64,000 bases of DNA from Haloplasma contractile SSD-17B. GTDB taxonomy: Bacteria > Bacillota_I > Bacilli_A > Haloplasmatales > Haloplasmataceae. The position numbers and the translations under genes are program-made. The DNA is taken from contig NZ_AFNU02000002.1 in assembly GCF_000215935.2 (NCBI RefSeq), positions 408,487 to 472,486 of the forward strand, read 5' to 3'. The notes beneath the pieces were generated by a model. The model was not told where the DNA came from, did no database searches, and saw only the letters and a program-made list of their open reading frames with translations. Of the stretch, positions 27,620 to 39,077 are shown piece after piece (the stretch's first letter is position 1; each line of letters begins with the position of its first letter).

Positions 27620-29890
27620 TTATTGTTCTAATGTTTTATTTTTAGGCTTTCTTGCTTTTTGATTTTTTCCATTCTTGTCATCTTTACGACTCATTGGCTT
27701 ACGTTTTGGTTTTTTACCACCATTACCATTTCCGCCTTTAACCTCTACAACTTTTTTGGGTCGATGCTTACGTGATTTTACACCAACGATTTCAAAGTCT
27801 ACTTCACGTTCTTCTTTGCTTGCAGAAATGACCTTAACTCTTACAGTGTCACCTAATCTGAATATTTTCTTAGTTCGTTTACCAATTAATGATACTGTAT
27901 CTTCGTCATATTCGTAGTAGTCATCTGTAAGATCTAATACGTGTACAAGACCTTCAATTGTATTTTCAAGTTCTACATAGATTCCCCAGCTAGTTACAGA
28001 ACTGATAATTCCATCAAACTCCATACCAACCTTGTCTTCCATGTATTCTGCTTTTTTCATATCATCAACTTCACGTTCACAATCGATTGCATCACGTTCA
28101 CGCTTTGAAGTTTGAAGCCCGATTTCTGGCATAATCGCTCCCCAACGTGTTAGATTTTGCTCATCAATTTTACCGTTAATGATGTACTCTCTAATTAAAC
28201 GATGTACAATCGTATCTGGGTAACGTCTTATTGGTGACGTAAAGTGAGTATAGAACTCAGTTGCTAAACCATAGTGCCCGACACTCTGCTCAGAATATTT
28301 AGCCTTTGCCATTGAGCGGACAAGTAGCGTATTGACAACTGCTTCTTCTGGTTCACCTTTTACCGTTTCTAAGATTCCTTGGAATGCCTTAGGATGAACA
28401 GTGTTTTCTTTTCCTTTTATCTTATAACCTAAACCATTTAGTACCTTATAGAATCGTTTTAGTTTCTCAGGTTTAGGGTCCTCATGTATACGGTAGATAA
28501 ACGGGAAGTTTAACCAATGAAAGTGCTCTGCTACTGTCTCGTTTGCAACTAGCATGAATTCTTCGATAATCTTCTCAGCATCGCGACGCTTTCTTACTTT
28601 AATATCATATGGTTTCCCATCTTCATCAACTATGATTCTAGCTTCATTTGTTTCAAAATTAATTGCCCCACGATTTGTACGACGTTTCTTTAAGATCTTA
28701 AATAGTTCATGCATGCGTTCAAATAAAGGGATTAAATCCTTGTAACGTTCCCTTGTTTGTTCATTTTTATCAAGTAGTATTTCATTTACTGCATTATAGG
28801 TCATACGTTCCGTTGTCTTAATGACACTTTGAAATATTTCATGTTCAACGACATCACCAGTTTGATCAATTTCCATTTCACATGAAAGTACTAACCGATT
28901 TACTTGTGGATTCAGTGAACAGATTCCATTTGAAAGTCTGTGAGGAATCATCGGGATTACACGGTCAACTAAGTAGACGCTCGTCCCTCGATTGAATGCC
29001 TCACGGTCAATCGGATCGCCTTCACGTACATAGTATGATACATCTGCAATATGAACACCTAGTTTATAATTACCGTTATCCAGTTTAGTAACGGTAACAG
29101 CATCGTCTAAGTCCTTTGCATCTGCACCATCAATTGTAACAATTGTTTGATCACGTAAGTCGCGACGTCCTTCTAAATCTTTGTCTGTAATTACATCTGG
29201 TATCTCTTCTGCCTGTTTTAGTGTTTCAGGTTCAAAGTCAGTCGGTATCCCATATTTATAAACAGCTGATAGGATATCAATACCAGGATCGTTTTTATGA
29301 CCAAGTATTTCAGTTACTTTACCTTCAACTTTAGATTCACTAATAAAGTTAATAATTTCAACTTTTACTTTGTGTTCAGGTATGGCACCTTTACTGTTAT
29401 TTTTATTAACAATAACCTCTACCTGATATTTTTTATTATCTGGTATAACATAACCTACACCTTTAACTTCATCGTAGACTCCAATAACTTCTTTGATACC
29501 ACGTTCATAAACCTTAACAACTTCGCCTTCTTTACTAGCACCTTTTCGTTTACCTGCAATTCGTACCAAGACGATGTCTTTATGTAGGGCACCGTTAATG
29601 TTGTCTTTTGGTATAAATATATCATCCATATCGTGATCTAATACTTCGACGAATGCGAATCCTTTTTGATGGACAAGAATATGCCCTTTATAAAAACCAA
29701 AGCGTTCAATTAAGTCAAACGCATCATTCTTATCACGGTATAGAATCCCTTCATCCTCAAGTGCAACAACAGTTTTAACTAACTTCTTAAACTCATCAGC
29801 ACCTTCAATATTTAGTTTTTCTGAAATTTCTTCTACAGTACTACGTTCAAATGCTTCATCTTTAAATAGATTTAATAGTTTTTCTTTCAT
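27620..29890 (-). CDS. rnr: Ribonuclease R
   Basis: 756 residues from the ATG at 29890 (GGAGG site; an upstream in-frame start at 29929 lacks one). An N-terminal winged-helix segment and cold-shock-like domains (about 50-215) precede the RNB catalytic domain. This contains VTIDGADAKDLDDAVTV and LGVHIADVSYYV, with the metal-binding Asp residues. An S1 domain follows (about 640-715, GIISSVTSWGIYVELEN), then a Lys-rich tail. It is a 3'-5' exoribonuclease for structured RNA that also acts in tmRNA-linked decay. Likely cotranscribed with smpB. Confidence 0.96.
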   Translation of the reverse strand: MKEKLLNLFKDEAFERSTVEEISEKLNIEGADEFKKLVKTVVALEDEGILYRDKNDAFDLIERFGFYKGHILVHQKGFAFVEVLDHDMDDIFIPKDNINGALHKDIVLVRIAGKRKGASKEGEVVKVYERGIKEVIGVYDEVKGVGYVIPDNKKYQVEVIVNKNNSKGAIPEHKVKVEIINFISESKVEGKVTEILGHKNDPGIDILSAVYKYGIPTDFEPETLKQAEEIPDVITDKDLEGRRDLRDQTIVTIDGADAKDLDDAVTVTKLDNGNYKLGVHIADVSYYVREGDPIDREAFNRGTSVYLVDRVIPMIPHRLSNGICSLNPQVNRLVLSCEMEIDQTGDVVEHEIFQSVIKTTERMTYNAVNEILLDKNEQTRERYKDLIPLFERMHELFKILKKRRTNRGAINFETNEARIIVDEDGKPYDIKVRKRRDAEKIIEEFMLVANETVAEHFHWLNFPFIYRIHEDPKPEKLKRFYKVLNGLGYKIKGKENTVHPKAFQGILETVKGEPEEAVVNTLLVRSMAKAKYSEQSVGHYGLATEFYTHFTSPIRRYPDTIVHRLIREYIINGKIDEQNLTRWGAIMPEIGLQTSKRERDAIDCEREVDDMKKAEYMEDKVGMEFDGIISSVTSWGIYVELENTIEGLVHVLDLTDDYYEYDEDTVSLIGKRTKKIFRLGDTVRVKVISASKEEREVDFEIVGVKSRKHRPKKVVEVKGGNGNGGKKPKRKPMSRKDDKNGKNQKARKPKNKTLEQ

Positions 29891-30090
29891 TATAAAAACC
29901 TCCACATCTATTTTACCATAATAACCCAAAAATTATGAGTTACTAGCTTTATCCTTTTTTTATAAAGGTTCTCTATTCTAGTATTATCATATTTTAACAG
30001 ATTATGATGATTATAGATTTCTAATGTTTTCTTCTTTGATTTTTACTACATATACTAGTATGATTTTTCTCACAATGTTCTATTCAATAA

Positions 30091-30115
30091 AAAAAGGTAG
30101 CATTAATGCTACCTT
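30091..30115 (-). terminator. secG terminator
   Basis: Perfect AAGGTAGCATTAATGCTACCTT hairpin followed by T7 on the minus strand, just after secG. Confidence 0.85.
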
Positions 30116-30127
30116 AGTATCTACTTA

Positions 30128-30358
30128 CTACGCATGGACGATAATAGCGGCTATTGCTAATACGACTAACAAAATAGCCGAAACTAACGTAGCACGGCTC
30201 ATAAATAATTCTGCACCACGTTCTTTTTGATTTTTGAATAATTCACTATTTCCACCAGTTAATGCTTGCCCTAAACTTTGCTTAGAACTTTGTAAAGCTA
30301 CTAATGTGATTAATACAATACTATTTATTATTAATAACCAATCTACTAATTGTAACAT
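30128..30358 (-). CDS. secG: Preprotein translocase subunit SecG
   Basis: 76 residues with two membrane helices (about 5-23 and 56-75) and the conserved central VALQSSKQSLGQALTGG followed by LFKNQKERG. It is part of the SecYEG channel and helps SecA-driven export. GGAGG site before the ATG. It lies upstream of rnr on the same strand, as in many Firmicutes. Confidence 0.95.
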   Translation of the reverse strand: MLQLVDWLLIINSIVLITLVALQSSKQSLGQALTGGNSELFKNQKERGAELFMSRATLVSAILLVVLAIAAIIVHA

Positions 30359-30373
30359 GTCTGTTTCCTCCTT

Positions 30374-31381
30374 TTATGAAACGGATCCGTATAAATAAAT
30401 TACATAGTTTACTATAATTATAATTGATGGGAGCGCATATGTAAACAGAGATAACGATTTTTTTCGTAATAATGCATATAAAAGTATGATTGAGTTCGCT
30501 AATCCGAAGAATAATAGCTCAAAATTCCCACCTTTGAACGAAATCATATTATATAAGTTATCTTTAAAGTAGATAAAGTCGACTACAGATATAATCGCAA
30601 AGTTGAAAATATTACTTCCAATGACATTACCAATCGCAACATCGTAGTTACGTAATTTAACTAAAGTAAGAACAGCTGTCGCTTCAGGAAGTGAGGTCGC
30701 GATTGCTAAGAATAATGCTCCTGCAAAACTTCCCTCTAATTGATACTTATTAGCAATAATATTTGTTACATGTGTGACAAATATACTCGCTAAAACTAAA
30801 ATTGCTGCAAAAAACATAAAACGAAGGATAATTTGTGTTAGCGTTAAATCACTGTGCTCTTCTACAAACTCTTCATCAATTTCTTCATTACCTTCACCAA
30901 GATCACTTGCCATTAATCGAACTGATAATAAATACATTACTAGTACAACTGCTGAAACGATTCCAAAATTAATACCAATTAAATTTAAATACGGAAATGG
31001 GAGCGGTCTAGCTACAATAAAGGCACCTAACATGACTAGGAATATAAAAATTGAATAGAGTAACGCTTTATTATTCGTTCTTGATACTTTATTTAAAAAC
31101 ATATGTTTTATGAATATAAGGTCCACAACTGCTATGATTAGGACATTAAAGATATTACTACCAAACACATTACCAAATGCCATTTCAGGATTACCAACTA
31201 GTGCAACAGATGACAGACTAGTAATTAGTTCTGGTAATGAAGTTGTCGCTGCAAGAAGTACTCCCCCAATTAATGCACCACTCATGTTTGATTTACGGTC
31301 TAAAAGATCAATATAATTTGACGCTCTAACCGATGCATATACTAGAATACTCGCTAGTACGACATACATTAAAATATACAT
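30374..31381 (-). CDS. CaCA-family Na+/Ca2+ exchanger
   Basis: About 335 residues from the ATG at 31381 (a GTG three codons earlier is less likely). Ten or so TM helices carry the two alpha-repeats of the family: LAATTSLPELITSLSS with GNVFGSNIFNVLI in the first half, and LAIATSLPEATAVLTL with GNVIGSNIFNFAI in the second. The acidic residues of these repeats bind cations. YrbG-like inner-membrane antiporter; ion specificity cannot be told. It is 15 nt upstream of secG, so possibly cotranscribed. Confidence 0.93.
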   Translation of the reverse strand: MYILMYVVLASILVYASVRASNYIDLLDRKSNMSGALIGGVLLAATTSLPELITSLSSVALVGNPEMAFGNVFGSNIFNVLIIAVVDLIFIKHMFLNKVSRTNNKALLYSIFIFLVMLGAFIVARPLPFPYLNLIGINFGIVSAVVLVMYLLSVRLMASDLGEGNEEIDEEFVEEHSDLTLTQIILRFMFFAAILVLASIFVTHVTNIIANKYQLEGSFAGALFLAIATSLPEATAVLTLVKLRNYDVAIGNVIGSNIFNFAIISVVDFIYFKDNLYNMISFKGGNFELLFFGLANSIILLYALLRKKSLSLFTYALPSIIIIVNYVIYLYGSVS

Positions 31382-31574
31382 TGTCACCACTCACTTTATT
31401 TAGAATAAGTTTTTCATACACACTCTTACTATTATATATCATAACAGGGGTAAAAATCCATATATTTTGGAGATTAAATATAATCAATTGGTGTCAATTA
31501 AATTCATTGAAATTAGTTTGTATTTTTTGGCATATATATATAACACTACTGGTTTTAATATAAATTGTTCCTGT

Positions 31575-31910
31575 TTATTTCTCTCGTTTTCTAAGTTTAG
31601 GAATTACCTCTTCTTCATCGATCATGTCATCTTCTATAGCATCTTTTACTGAGACATAAGTTAAGCCTTTTTTAATGTAAAGATAATCATCCTCATTGCA
31701 TCCTGAATAAGACACATAGTATTCGTAATCCTCATCTTCGTATATGACTACTGTAAAATAGGCTTTACACTTACCCTGTGGTTTTCGGTATACATCATAT
31801 CCACCAATAGAGTAATTTGCTTGATCATAATTATTAAAAAATATATTAAATGTGGTTAACGCTAATATAATCAATGCGCTAACAGTAATTACTATACTCT
31901 TTTTACTCAT
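31575..31910 (-). CDS. Unknown membrane-anchored protein
   Basis: 111 residues with an N-terminal TM anchor (about 6-24), then a small extracellular domain rich in Tyr, Glu and Asp with two Cys (in GKCKAY and YSGCNEDDY) that could pair. It ends KLRKREK. The AGAGGGG site supports translation. No family recognised; single-gene unit. Confidence 0.6.
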   Translation of the reverse strand: MSKKSIVITVSALIILALTTFNIFFNNYDQANYSIGGYDVYRKPQGKCKAYFTVVIYEDEDYEYYVSYSGCNEDDYLYIKKGLTYVSVKDAIEDDMIDEEEVIPKLRKREK

Positions 31911-32068
31911 AACAATCCCCTCTTCAAAGTCTATTTATATACATTATATTCTATATAGTGTTCCCTAATTATACCATCATTTTTTATAAACGACTATACT
32001 AAATTGAAACTATATCAAGATCACTTTTAATGGTTATTCTTCTCTTTGCTGACACAACTCTTACAATG

Positions 32069-32102
32069 AAAAAAGGCCCAAAGCATACCGTGCCTTGGGC
32101 CT
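32069..32102 (-). terminator. eno terminator
   Basis: AGGCCCAA...TTGGGCCT hairpin with a T tract on the minus strand, 10 nt after the enolase stop. Confidence 0.9.
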
Positions 32103-32111
32103 AAATTATAA

Positions 32112-33419
<1,308 letters not shown>

Positions 33420-33660
33420 CTATTTTAATACACACAAGTATTATTATAAACCATTTTCTGTAAAAGTAAAATGATATAATGAAAAATTTTCATATTGTGA
33501 ATATGTGAAAGAAAATACAAACGCTTACACCTGTTTTTTGCTTAATTATTGTCCAATTCGTTGATTTTCTTTCTATTTTAGTGCGTATTACTTTATAAAA
33601 AACATTTCTATTTTTTGCTGAAATCGTTAATCTATACCACACACTGTTAGAATAATAAAA

Positions 33661-33694
33661 GAAAAAACTTCCTTACAAGAGATGTAAGGAAGTT
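33661..33694 (-). terminator. Glycogen synthase gene terminator
   Basis: AACTTCCTTAC / GTAAGGAAGTT hairpin with T6 on the minus strand, directly after the stop at 33699. Confidence 0.9.
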
Positions 33695-33698
33695 CGCT

Positions 33699-35306
33699 TT
33701 AATAATTTAATACTTGTTTATATAATTTAACATACTCCATTGCTGAATGGTCCCAACTGAAATCACAGTTCATAGCAGATTGCATGATGTTATGCCAATG
33801 ATCTTGTCTTTTAAAGATAGTTACTGCATAGTTTAAAATATCAATCATTTCATCCGGATCATAGTTTCTAAATCCAAATCCATTTCCGGTCATATTGTAC
33901 TCATTATAAGGGACAATACAATCCTTTAAACCACCAATTTCTCTTACAACTGGTATTGTGCCATAACGCATGGCAATCATCTGTGATAATCCACAAGGCT
34001 CAAATCGCGATGGCATAAGAATTAGATCGCTACTGGCGTAAATCTTATGAGCCAATTCATTATTAACTGATAAGACAGCTTGGAACTGTTCAGGATACAC
34101 TTCTTCCATCTCTGTAAAGAAGTCCTCATATTGTGTTTCACCTCGTCCAAGTATAACAAGTTGGACTCCTAAATTCATAAGTGCATCAAACGAGTTGATT
34201 AACAGTTCCATCCCTCTTTGTTCATTAATTGGTGTAACCATACCGATTAGTGGTATCGTTTCATCCGGTGGCAAACCTAATAAGTCCTGTAAAGATAATT
34301 TATTCTCTACTTTTTTCTCTATTGAATCTTTCGTAAAATTAAAGAAAATATTCTGGTCGGTCTCTGGGTTGTAGGTGTCATAATTAATTCCATTCATAAT
34401 GCCCTTTAGTTTACAGTCTCTAAACGAGATTATGTCATGGAGTCCTCCACCATTATGAGACTCTTGTATTTCCTTTGCATATGTTGGACTAACCGTTGTT
34501 ACATAGTCACTTGTTACAATCGCCGTCTTTAAGAAATTTACATGATTGTTCATACGGGTCGTTCCATCGGCATAATAATCGTCACTAACGCCACACGCTT
34601 TTGTCAATATCGATTGATCGAAACGCCCTTGATTTTCTATATTATGAATCGTAAAGATTGTTCTAATCTCTTCATAACCTTCTTTAAAACAGTAGTCAAC
34701 ATTATACATAAGTGGAATCATACCTGTATACCAATCATTTAAGTGTATAATATCTGGTTTATAATTAATCTTGTTAAGCATTTCAAGTACGGCACGGTCG
34801 AAAAATGCAAACATTTCTCCCTCATCTTTATGGTCATATAGTGTATCTCGGTTGAAATAAAATTCATTTTCAATAAAGTAATAATTTACTCGATTATGTT
34901 TTAATGTTTCAACCCCACAATAAACATCTTTTTCTCCTACTTTTACATTAAAGCGTTTAATAAACGTCATCTCACTTTGATAGTGTTCCGGTATTAAACC
35001 ATATTTAGGGAGTACTACACTAACCTCTATATTATGTTTGGTTAATTCCTTAGGTAGTGAACCCATTACATCAGCAAGACCAGTTTCTCTTACAAATGGT
35101 AATGCTTCAGTGGTTACAATAAGAACGTTAATTTTACGCTCGTCTATATCAATTGAATGAAAATCCTTTAACTTTTCAAAATCAGCTATTAAATCTTCAC
35201 CAATTTCCGTTAAATGACTCTTAATATCATATCCATGTTTATTTAAGATTTCGATAATCTTTCTGCTTTTTAAATTAATCTCTTTAGCATAATCACATAG
35301 TCTCAT
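33699..35306 (-). CDS. glgA: Glycogen synthase (GT5) with IF2_N-like N-terminal domain
   Basis: 535 residues. About 55 N-terminal residues (LCDYAKEINLKSRKIIEIL, KHGYDIKSHLTEIG) resemble the small IF2_N domain of translation initiation factor 2. A GT5 domain follows: VLIVTTEALPFVRETGLADV, HLNDWYTGMIP, FTIHNIENQGRF, and the C-terminal SRFEPCGLSQMIAMRYG and GGLKD. The usual N-terminal KxGGL donor loop reads RETGL, so the Lys and one Gly are changed. No glgB, C, D or P neighbours. The role in glycogen or another alpha-glucan is inferred from family; the altered loop could mean a changed donor or a non-catalytic role. Confidence 0.85.
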   Translation of the reverse strand: MRLCDYAKEINLKSRKIIEILNKHGYDIKSHLTEIGEDLIADFEKLKDFHSIDIDERKINVLIVTTEALPFVRETGLADVMGSLPKELTKHNIEVSVVLPKYGLIPEHYQSEMTFIKRFNVKVGEKDVYCGVETLKHNRVNYYFIENEFYFNRDTLYDHKDEGEMFAFFDRAVLEMLNKINYKPDIIHLNDWYTGMIPLMYNVDYCFKEGYEEIRTIFTIHNIENQGRFDQSILTKACGVSDDYYADGTTRMNNHVNFLKTAIVTSDYVTTVSPTYAKEIQESHNGGGLHDIISFRDCKLKGIMNGINYDTYNPETDQNIFFNFTKDSIEKKVENKLSLQDLLGLPPDETIPLIGMVTPINEQRGMELLINSFDALMNLGVQLVILGRGETQYEDFFTEMEEVYPEQFQAVLSVNNELAHKIYASSDLILMPSRFEPCGLSQMIAMRYGTIPVVREIGGLKDCIVPYNEYNMTGNGFGFRNYDPDEMIDILNYAVTIFKRQDHWHNIMQSAMNCDFSWDHSAMEYVKLYKQVLNY

Positions 35307-35770
35307 ACTTGTTCACCTCAATTCTCCTATTCACTCTTATTATATATATCAATCGATTGATTAATACTAACGAACATAGTGTTAAATCTTGTCACTAGGT
35401 TAGTATATGTATATGAATCATCTATTTTACATACCATTGTATTGTCTATTTTTTAAAAGTTCTTGATATAAGATCGTTAAGTTTAAATTAAATCGTATTG
35501 TTAACTCATTGAAAAAATCATTGTATTATATAGTAAACTAAACGACTTGGTTCATCTATAGTTAATATATAGGTTAAAATCTAATTTACTACTATTCTGA
35601 TCAGTATTTACTAGTTGTTCTCTTTTTTTATTATACTATTCGCCAGATAATCACTTGCTATTCATTTAATGTATAATTTATGTTTAACGATTATTTTTTT
35701 TAAAAAAGTCGATTATAAAATCGACTTTTCTTTTCATGTCATGTATTCGTTTAAGTTTTAATTCGTTCAG
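35307..35770. other. Intergenic region with prmC-side hairpin
   Basis: No gene seen. The hairpin AAAAGTCGAT / AATCGACTTTT at 35703-35729 is a good terminator for prmC on the minus strand. The rest should carry the glycogen synthase promoter, but no clear pair is visible. Confidence 0.6.
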
Positions 35771-36619
35771 TTAGCGATTTTTTATAATGGTCATTCTGTA
35801 TTTTCCATTCATGTCTTTTAAAATCTCATATTCTGAATTGGGATAAAATTCTTTTATTAAAGTTTCCATCTGTTCCTTCTGATTCCAACCATGTTCAAAG
35901 GCAAGGATGTTTTTAGAATTTAGAATCTTTTTAGCCTCACTCATAATAATACGGTAGAACTTCATACCATCACCGCCACCAAATAGTGCAACATGAGGTT
36001 CATTGTCTTTAACTAGTGCTTCTACATATTCCTCTTCAGGAATATAAGGTGGATTTGATACTAGTATATCATATTTTTTACCTGATTCAATTAATGGCTG
36101 TAACATATCTCCTGCTAAAAAGTTAACATTAGCATCTAAGTTTTTTGCATTTTGTTTTGCAACAACTAGTGCTTCTTCTGAAATATCAGTCGCATCCATG
36201 TTCAAGTTAGCCTCTTCTAATGACAAGGTGATTGCAATTGCCCCTGAACCAGTTCCTACATCGACACAGTTTACTTCCTTTCCATCAAACACCTCATCAT
36301 AGGCAGCCAATACATTAGCTACTAGTTCCTCCGTTTCAAATCTAGGGATTAAAACATTAGGTCCTACTATAAAATTGTACCCGTAAAAGTACTCATGTCC
36401 AATTATATGTTGAACAGGAACATTATTAATGACATATTCATTAACTCCCGCTTTGAATTCATCTATTTGTTTCACTTCTACTGTTTGATTCATATTCATG
36501 ATTAGCTGATAGCTTTCTTGTTGTAAGTAATGCATGAGTAACAACTTAATCGCTGTTTCCTCTTTATCATGTTCTTGTGCTAATTGTTCTCCGTATTTTA
36601 AAAGTTCCTTAATTGTCAT
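35771..36619 (-). CDS. prmC: Release factor glutamine methyltransferase
   Basis: 282 residues. The helical N-terminal domain is followed by a Rossmann methyltransferase with CVDVGTGSGAIAITL (SAM site) and the NPPY motif (VSNPPYIPEEEYV). It methylates the Gln of the GGQ motif in release factors RF1 and RF2. Usually prmC directly follows prfA; here prfA lies 6 kb upstream (42.5-43.6 kb), separated by the beta-propeller/sigma genes. AGGTG site before the ATG; own terminator at 35703-35729. Confidence 0.96.
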   Translation of the reverse strand: MTIKELLKYGEQLAQEHDKEETAIKLLLMHYLQQESYQLIMNMNQTVEVKQIDEFKAGVNEYVINNVPVQHIIGHEYFYGYNFIVGPNVLIPRFETEELVANVLAAYDEVFDGKEVNCVDVGTGSGAIAITLSLEEANLNMDATDISEEALVVAKQNAKNLDANVNFLAGDMLQPLIESGKKYDILVSNPPYIPEEEYVEALVKDNEPHVALFGGGDGMKFYRIIMSEAKKILNSKNILAFEHGWNQKEQMETLIKEFYPNSEYEILKDMNGKYRMTIIKNR

Positions 36620-36770
36620 TTTTACACCTCATGTCTGATTGTTGCTTTTAGTATAATTCATTATGAACAGAAAATCAATTGATAGTATTTCTTTTTATTA
36701 TTTAGTATACAATCAAGTTATATATTGTTATGTATGGAATTTTTTATGGTTTAACGTTTTATAGGCAATC

Positions 36771-36797
36771 AAAAAGCTTCCAAATTGGAAGCTTTTT
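36771..36797 (-). terminator. Terminator of the sigma/beta-propeller operon
   Basis: Perfect AAAAAGCTTCCAA / TTGGAAGCTTTTT hairpin; symmetric, so it may work both ways. Confidence 0.85.
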
Positions 36798-36862
36798 AGT
36801 TTGTTATTTCTAGATTTGAAACCCTTTGTATGCTGATGGTACCAGTTTGTTATTATGTCGTC

Positions 36863-36976
36863 CTATGGACAGTTTGTGTGTATTTCGTCAATTTCATTTA
36901 ATAATACTTCTGGTGTCAGTTTTTCACTTTTCAATGCTTCTTTTTTTCTTTCTAAAGAATTTAGCACTGCATTCAT
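36863..36976 (-). CDS. Putative 37-residue protein
   Basis: Short frame MNAVLNSLERKKEALKSEKL... ending TNCP, starting 14 nt after the stop of the beta-propeller gene, with AGGGG six bases before the ATG. It looks like a small helical protein. Coding is plausible because of site, spacing and composition, but not proven. Confidence 0.45.
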   Translation of the reverse strand: MNAVLNSLERKKEALKSEKLTPEVLLNEIDEIHTNCP

Positions 36977-36990
36977 GATTAACCCCTAAA

Positions 36991-39006
36991 TTACTTAAAA
37001 TAATAATAATGATTCTGTTTTGATACTGGTAAACTTAGCTCGTCAATGTAGTCAAGTGTGCTTAGCTCATTAATCTGTACTTTTCCTTTTGATACTGTAT
37101 AAAGGAAATTCTCTATATAAACCCCACGTTCGATTCGATAGCTGTGACTGTTCTCGTTTGGTTCGAAGTGAGTTATCTCACCACGCTTTGTAAAGCCAGT
37201 CTCTGGATTTAGACCATATACCACATAATTCTGCTTAAAGTAGGTTCTGGTCTCTTGATAGGTTTTTCCATTCTCAGAGATCGTGACTGTTCGGTATTCT
37301 CGACCTGATAACGGAAAAGCTAGTACATTCTTTTGTTTGTTAAAGAGTAATGCTTTATGATTATACGTTACGTCTGAGTGACTATACCCATAGTCCTCAT
37401 ACAGGAATGTTTCTTTATGTTTTTCAATTGGATTCGTTGGGTCTGTTACATCATACAATGCCATTTTTAAACCGGTTATTCGACCTTCATTGTTTCCTTC
37501 GAATCCAAATCCAATGACATGATTTTGATCATATGGATGCAGGTAGGTACTAAATCCTGGTATCTTTAACTCACCAAGTACTTCAGGTTTATTAGAATTG
37601 CTAGCATCTATTACAAAGAATGGATCGATTTGTCTAAAGGTAATGATGTAAATACGATCGCCAACAAATCGACTTGACTTAATTCGTTCCCCTTTAGCAA
37701 GTCCTGTTACTTCGCCTAAACGATTCATATCTTCATCTAGTATATAGAGATTATTCTTAGACGTCTCGTCCCATGTATTTCCACTCGTTGTTGCAATTCT
37801 AAAGTTACCTTCATGCTCATCCATCGAGAATTGATTAATAATCGTGCCAGGTACAGTTGCAGTCGCAACATATTCCGTTTTACCCTCATTTAAACGTAAC
37901 TTGCTAATTACCGATTTAGTACTTTCAACCGTATTGTTTGTAACACGGTCTAATAATGAGTAGTTGTACTGGTTTTCCACAATATAGAGATTCTCTTTTG
38001 ACATATAAATGTTGCGCCCGGAACCAAGTAGAGTAAAAATATCAATACTTTCACCAATATGATTCAAATCAAGTGATGCAATGTTAATAAAATTATCTGG
38101 ATTTGTATGGTCAATAAAGTACATATCCTCATAATCTACTTGCTTTCTAGTCCCGTCGATTGTATAATCAGGGGCAATTTTTTTAGTGTTTTTCATCTCA
38201 ATATTGATATGCTTTCTTGTAATTATATAGAGTTGACTTCCTATCTTACGTGATGATAATGTGTAACCATCTAAATCAATTGTATGAATCTGTTCGAAGT
38301 TATTTTGTTTATCATACACATAAATTCTGGCATTTGTTTCATAGGTTGTATAATATTCAATATCCGATGAATCGGTTTCGTCATCCTTATTATGCTTCTT
38401 GTACTCGACTTTTATTTCTTCACGGTATACGCCTAATACAACTAAGTAATCATCATCTATATAGAGTTCTGATGGTGTAAAATTTTGTTCTTGATAATCA
38501 ATCGTTTTGTCTAAACCTAATGAGTCTTCTGGATACGCACTCACAATAAAAACTTCGTTATATCCTACTTCGTAGAGATAACGCCCATCTGTCTTTACTA
38601 TGTCAGCTTCGTCTACCCCATCAACTTGGGTGTTTGTCTTTGAATAGTCCACTGATTTATCATATCCCCCAGATGTAGGTGAATCTACCATATATTGCTC
38701 CATGACACCATCTGCTGTTACAAAATTATCGATCCCCCAAAAATAATGTTGGTTACTAGTCTCTCTGTACTCGTTAATCATCTTAATTAAATTCTCTTCA
38801 CTACCTACTGTGTTTAATTTTGAGGGCGTGAGTACTTCTTCATTTTGCACTTTATAACCAATCGATAGGATTAATGCGGTTGATACGATTCCCAATGTGA
38901 TCATTAATCCCTTTCGCATAAATCCTTTTCTTAGCTTGAAATAGCTTAATACTATAAATCCTAAACAAACAAATAGCGATACAATTATAATAATTAACTG
39001 TTCCAT
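36991..39006 (-). CDS. Membrane-anchored beta-propeller protein (paralogue 1)
   Basis: 671 residues. Two N-terminal TM helices (about 3-24 and 34-52) anchor a large outside domain of the Beta_propel (PF09826) type. This contains TNTQVDGVDEADIVKTDGRY, repeated blade strands (YLVVLGVYREE, LYIITRKH, IYMSKENLYIVENQY) and the typical FVGDRIYIITFRQIDPFFVI followed by HVIGFGFEG. Function of this family is not known. It is 71 nt downstream of an anti-sigma gene and should be the output of the same operon; a related gene (40317-42278) is upstream of the sigma gene. Confidence 0.85.
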   Translation of the reverse strand: MEQLIIIIVSLFVCLGFIVLSYFKLRKGFMRKGLMITLGIVSTALILSIGYKVQNEEVLTPSKLNTVGSEENLIKMINEYRETSNQHYFWGIDNFVTADGVMEQYMVDSPTSGGYDKSVDYSKTNTQVDGVDEADIVKTDGRYLYEVGYNEVFIVSAYPEDSLGLDKTIDYQEQNFTPSELYIDDDYLVVLGVYREEIKVEYKKHNKDDETDSSDIEYYTTYETNARIYVYDKQNNFEQIHTIDLDGYTLSSRKIGSQLYIITRKHINIEMKNTKKIAPDYTIDGTRKQVDYEDMYFIDHTNPDNFINIASLDLNHIGESIDIFTLLGSGRNIYMSKENLYIVENQYNYSLLDRVTNNTVESTKSVISKLRLNEGKTEYVATATVPGTIINQFSMDEHEGNFRIATTSGNTWDETSKNNLYILDEDMNRLGEVTGLAKGERIKSSRFVGDRIYIITFRQIDPFFVIDASNSNKPEVLGELKIPGFSTYLHPYDQNHVIGFGFEGNNEGRITGLKMALYDVTDPTNPIEKHKETFLYEDYGYSHSDVTYNHKALLFNKQKNVLAFPLSGREYRTVTISENGKTYQETRTYFKQNYVVYGLNPETGFTKRGEITHFEPNENSHSYRIERGVYIENFLYTVSKGKVQINELSTLDYIDELSLPVSKQNHYYYFK

Positions 39007-39077
39007 ATGACGAACCTCCTAAATTAATTAAAATCGGTCGATAAAAGCACCTATAAAAATTTCTCGACATTTATTAT

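Noticed and set aside
27119..29890. Defence function for rnr/smpB because of the adjoining island
   Set aside because: Both are standard housekeeping genes in their usual order with ssrA.
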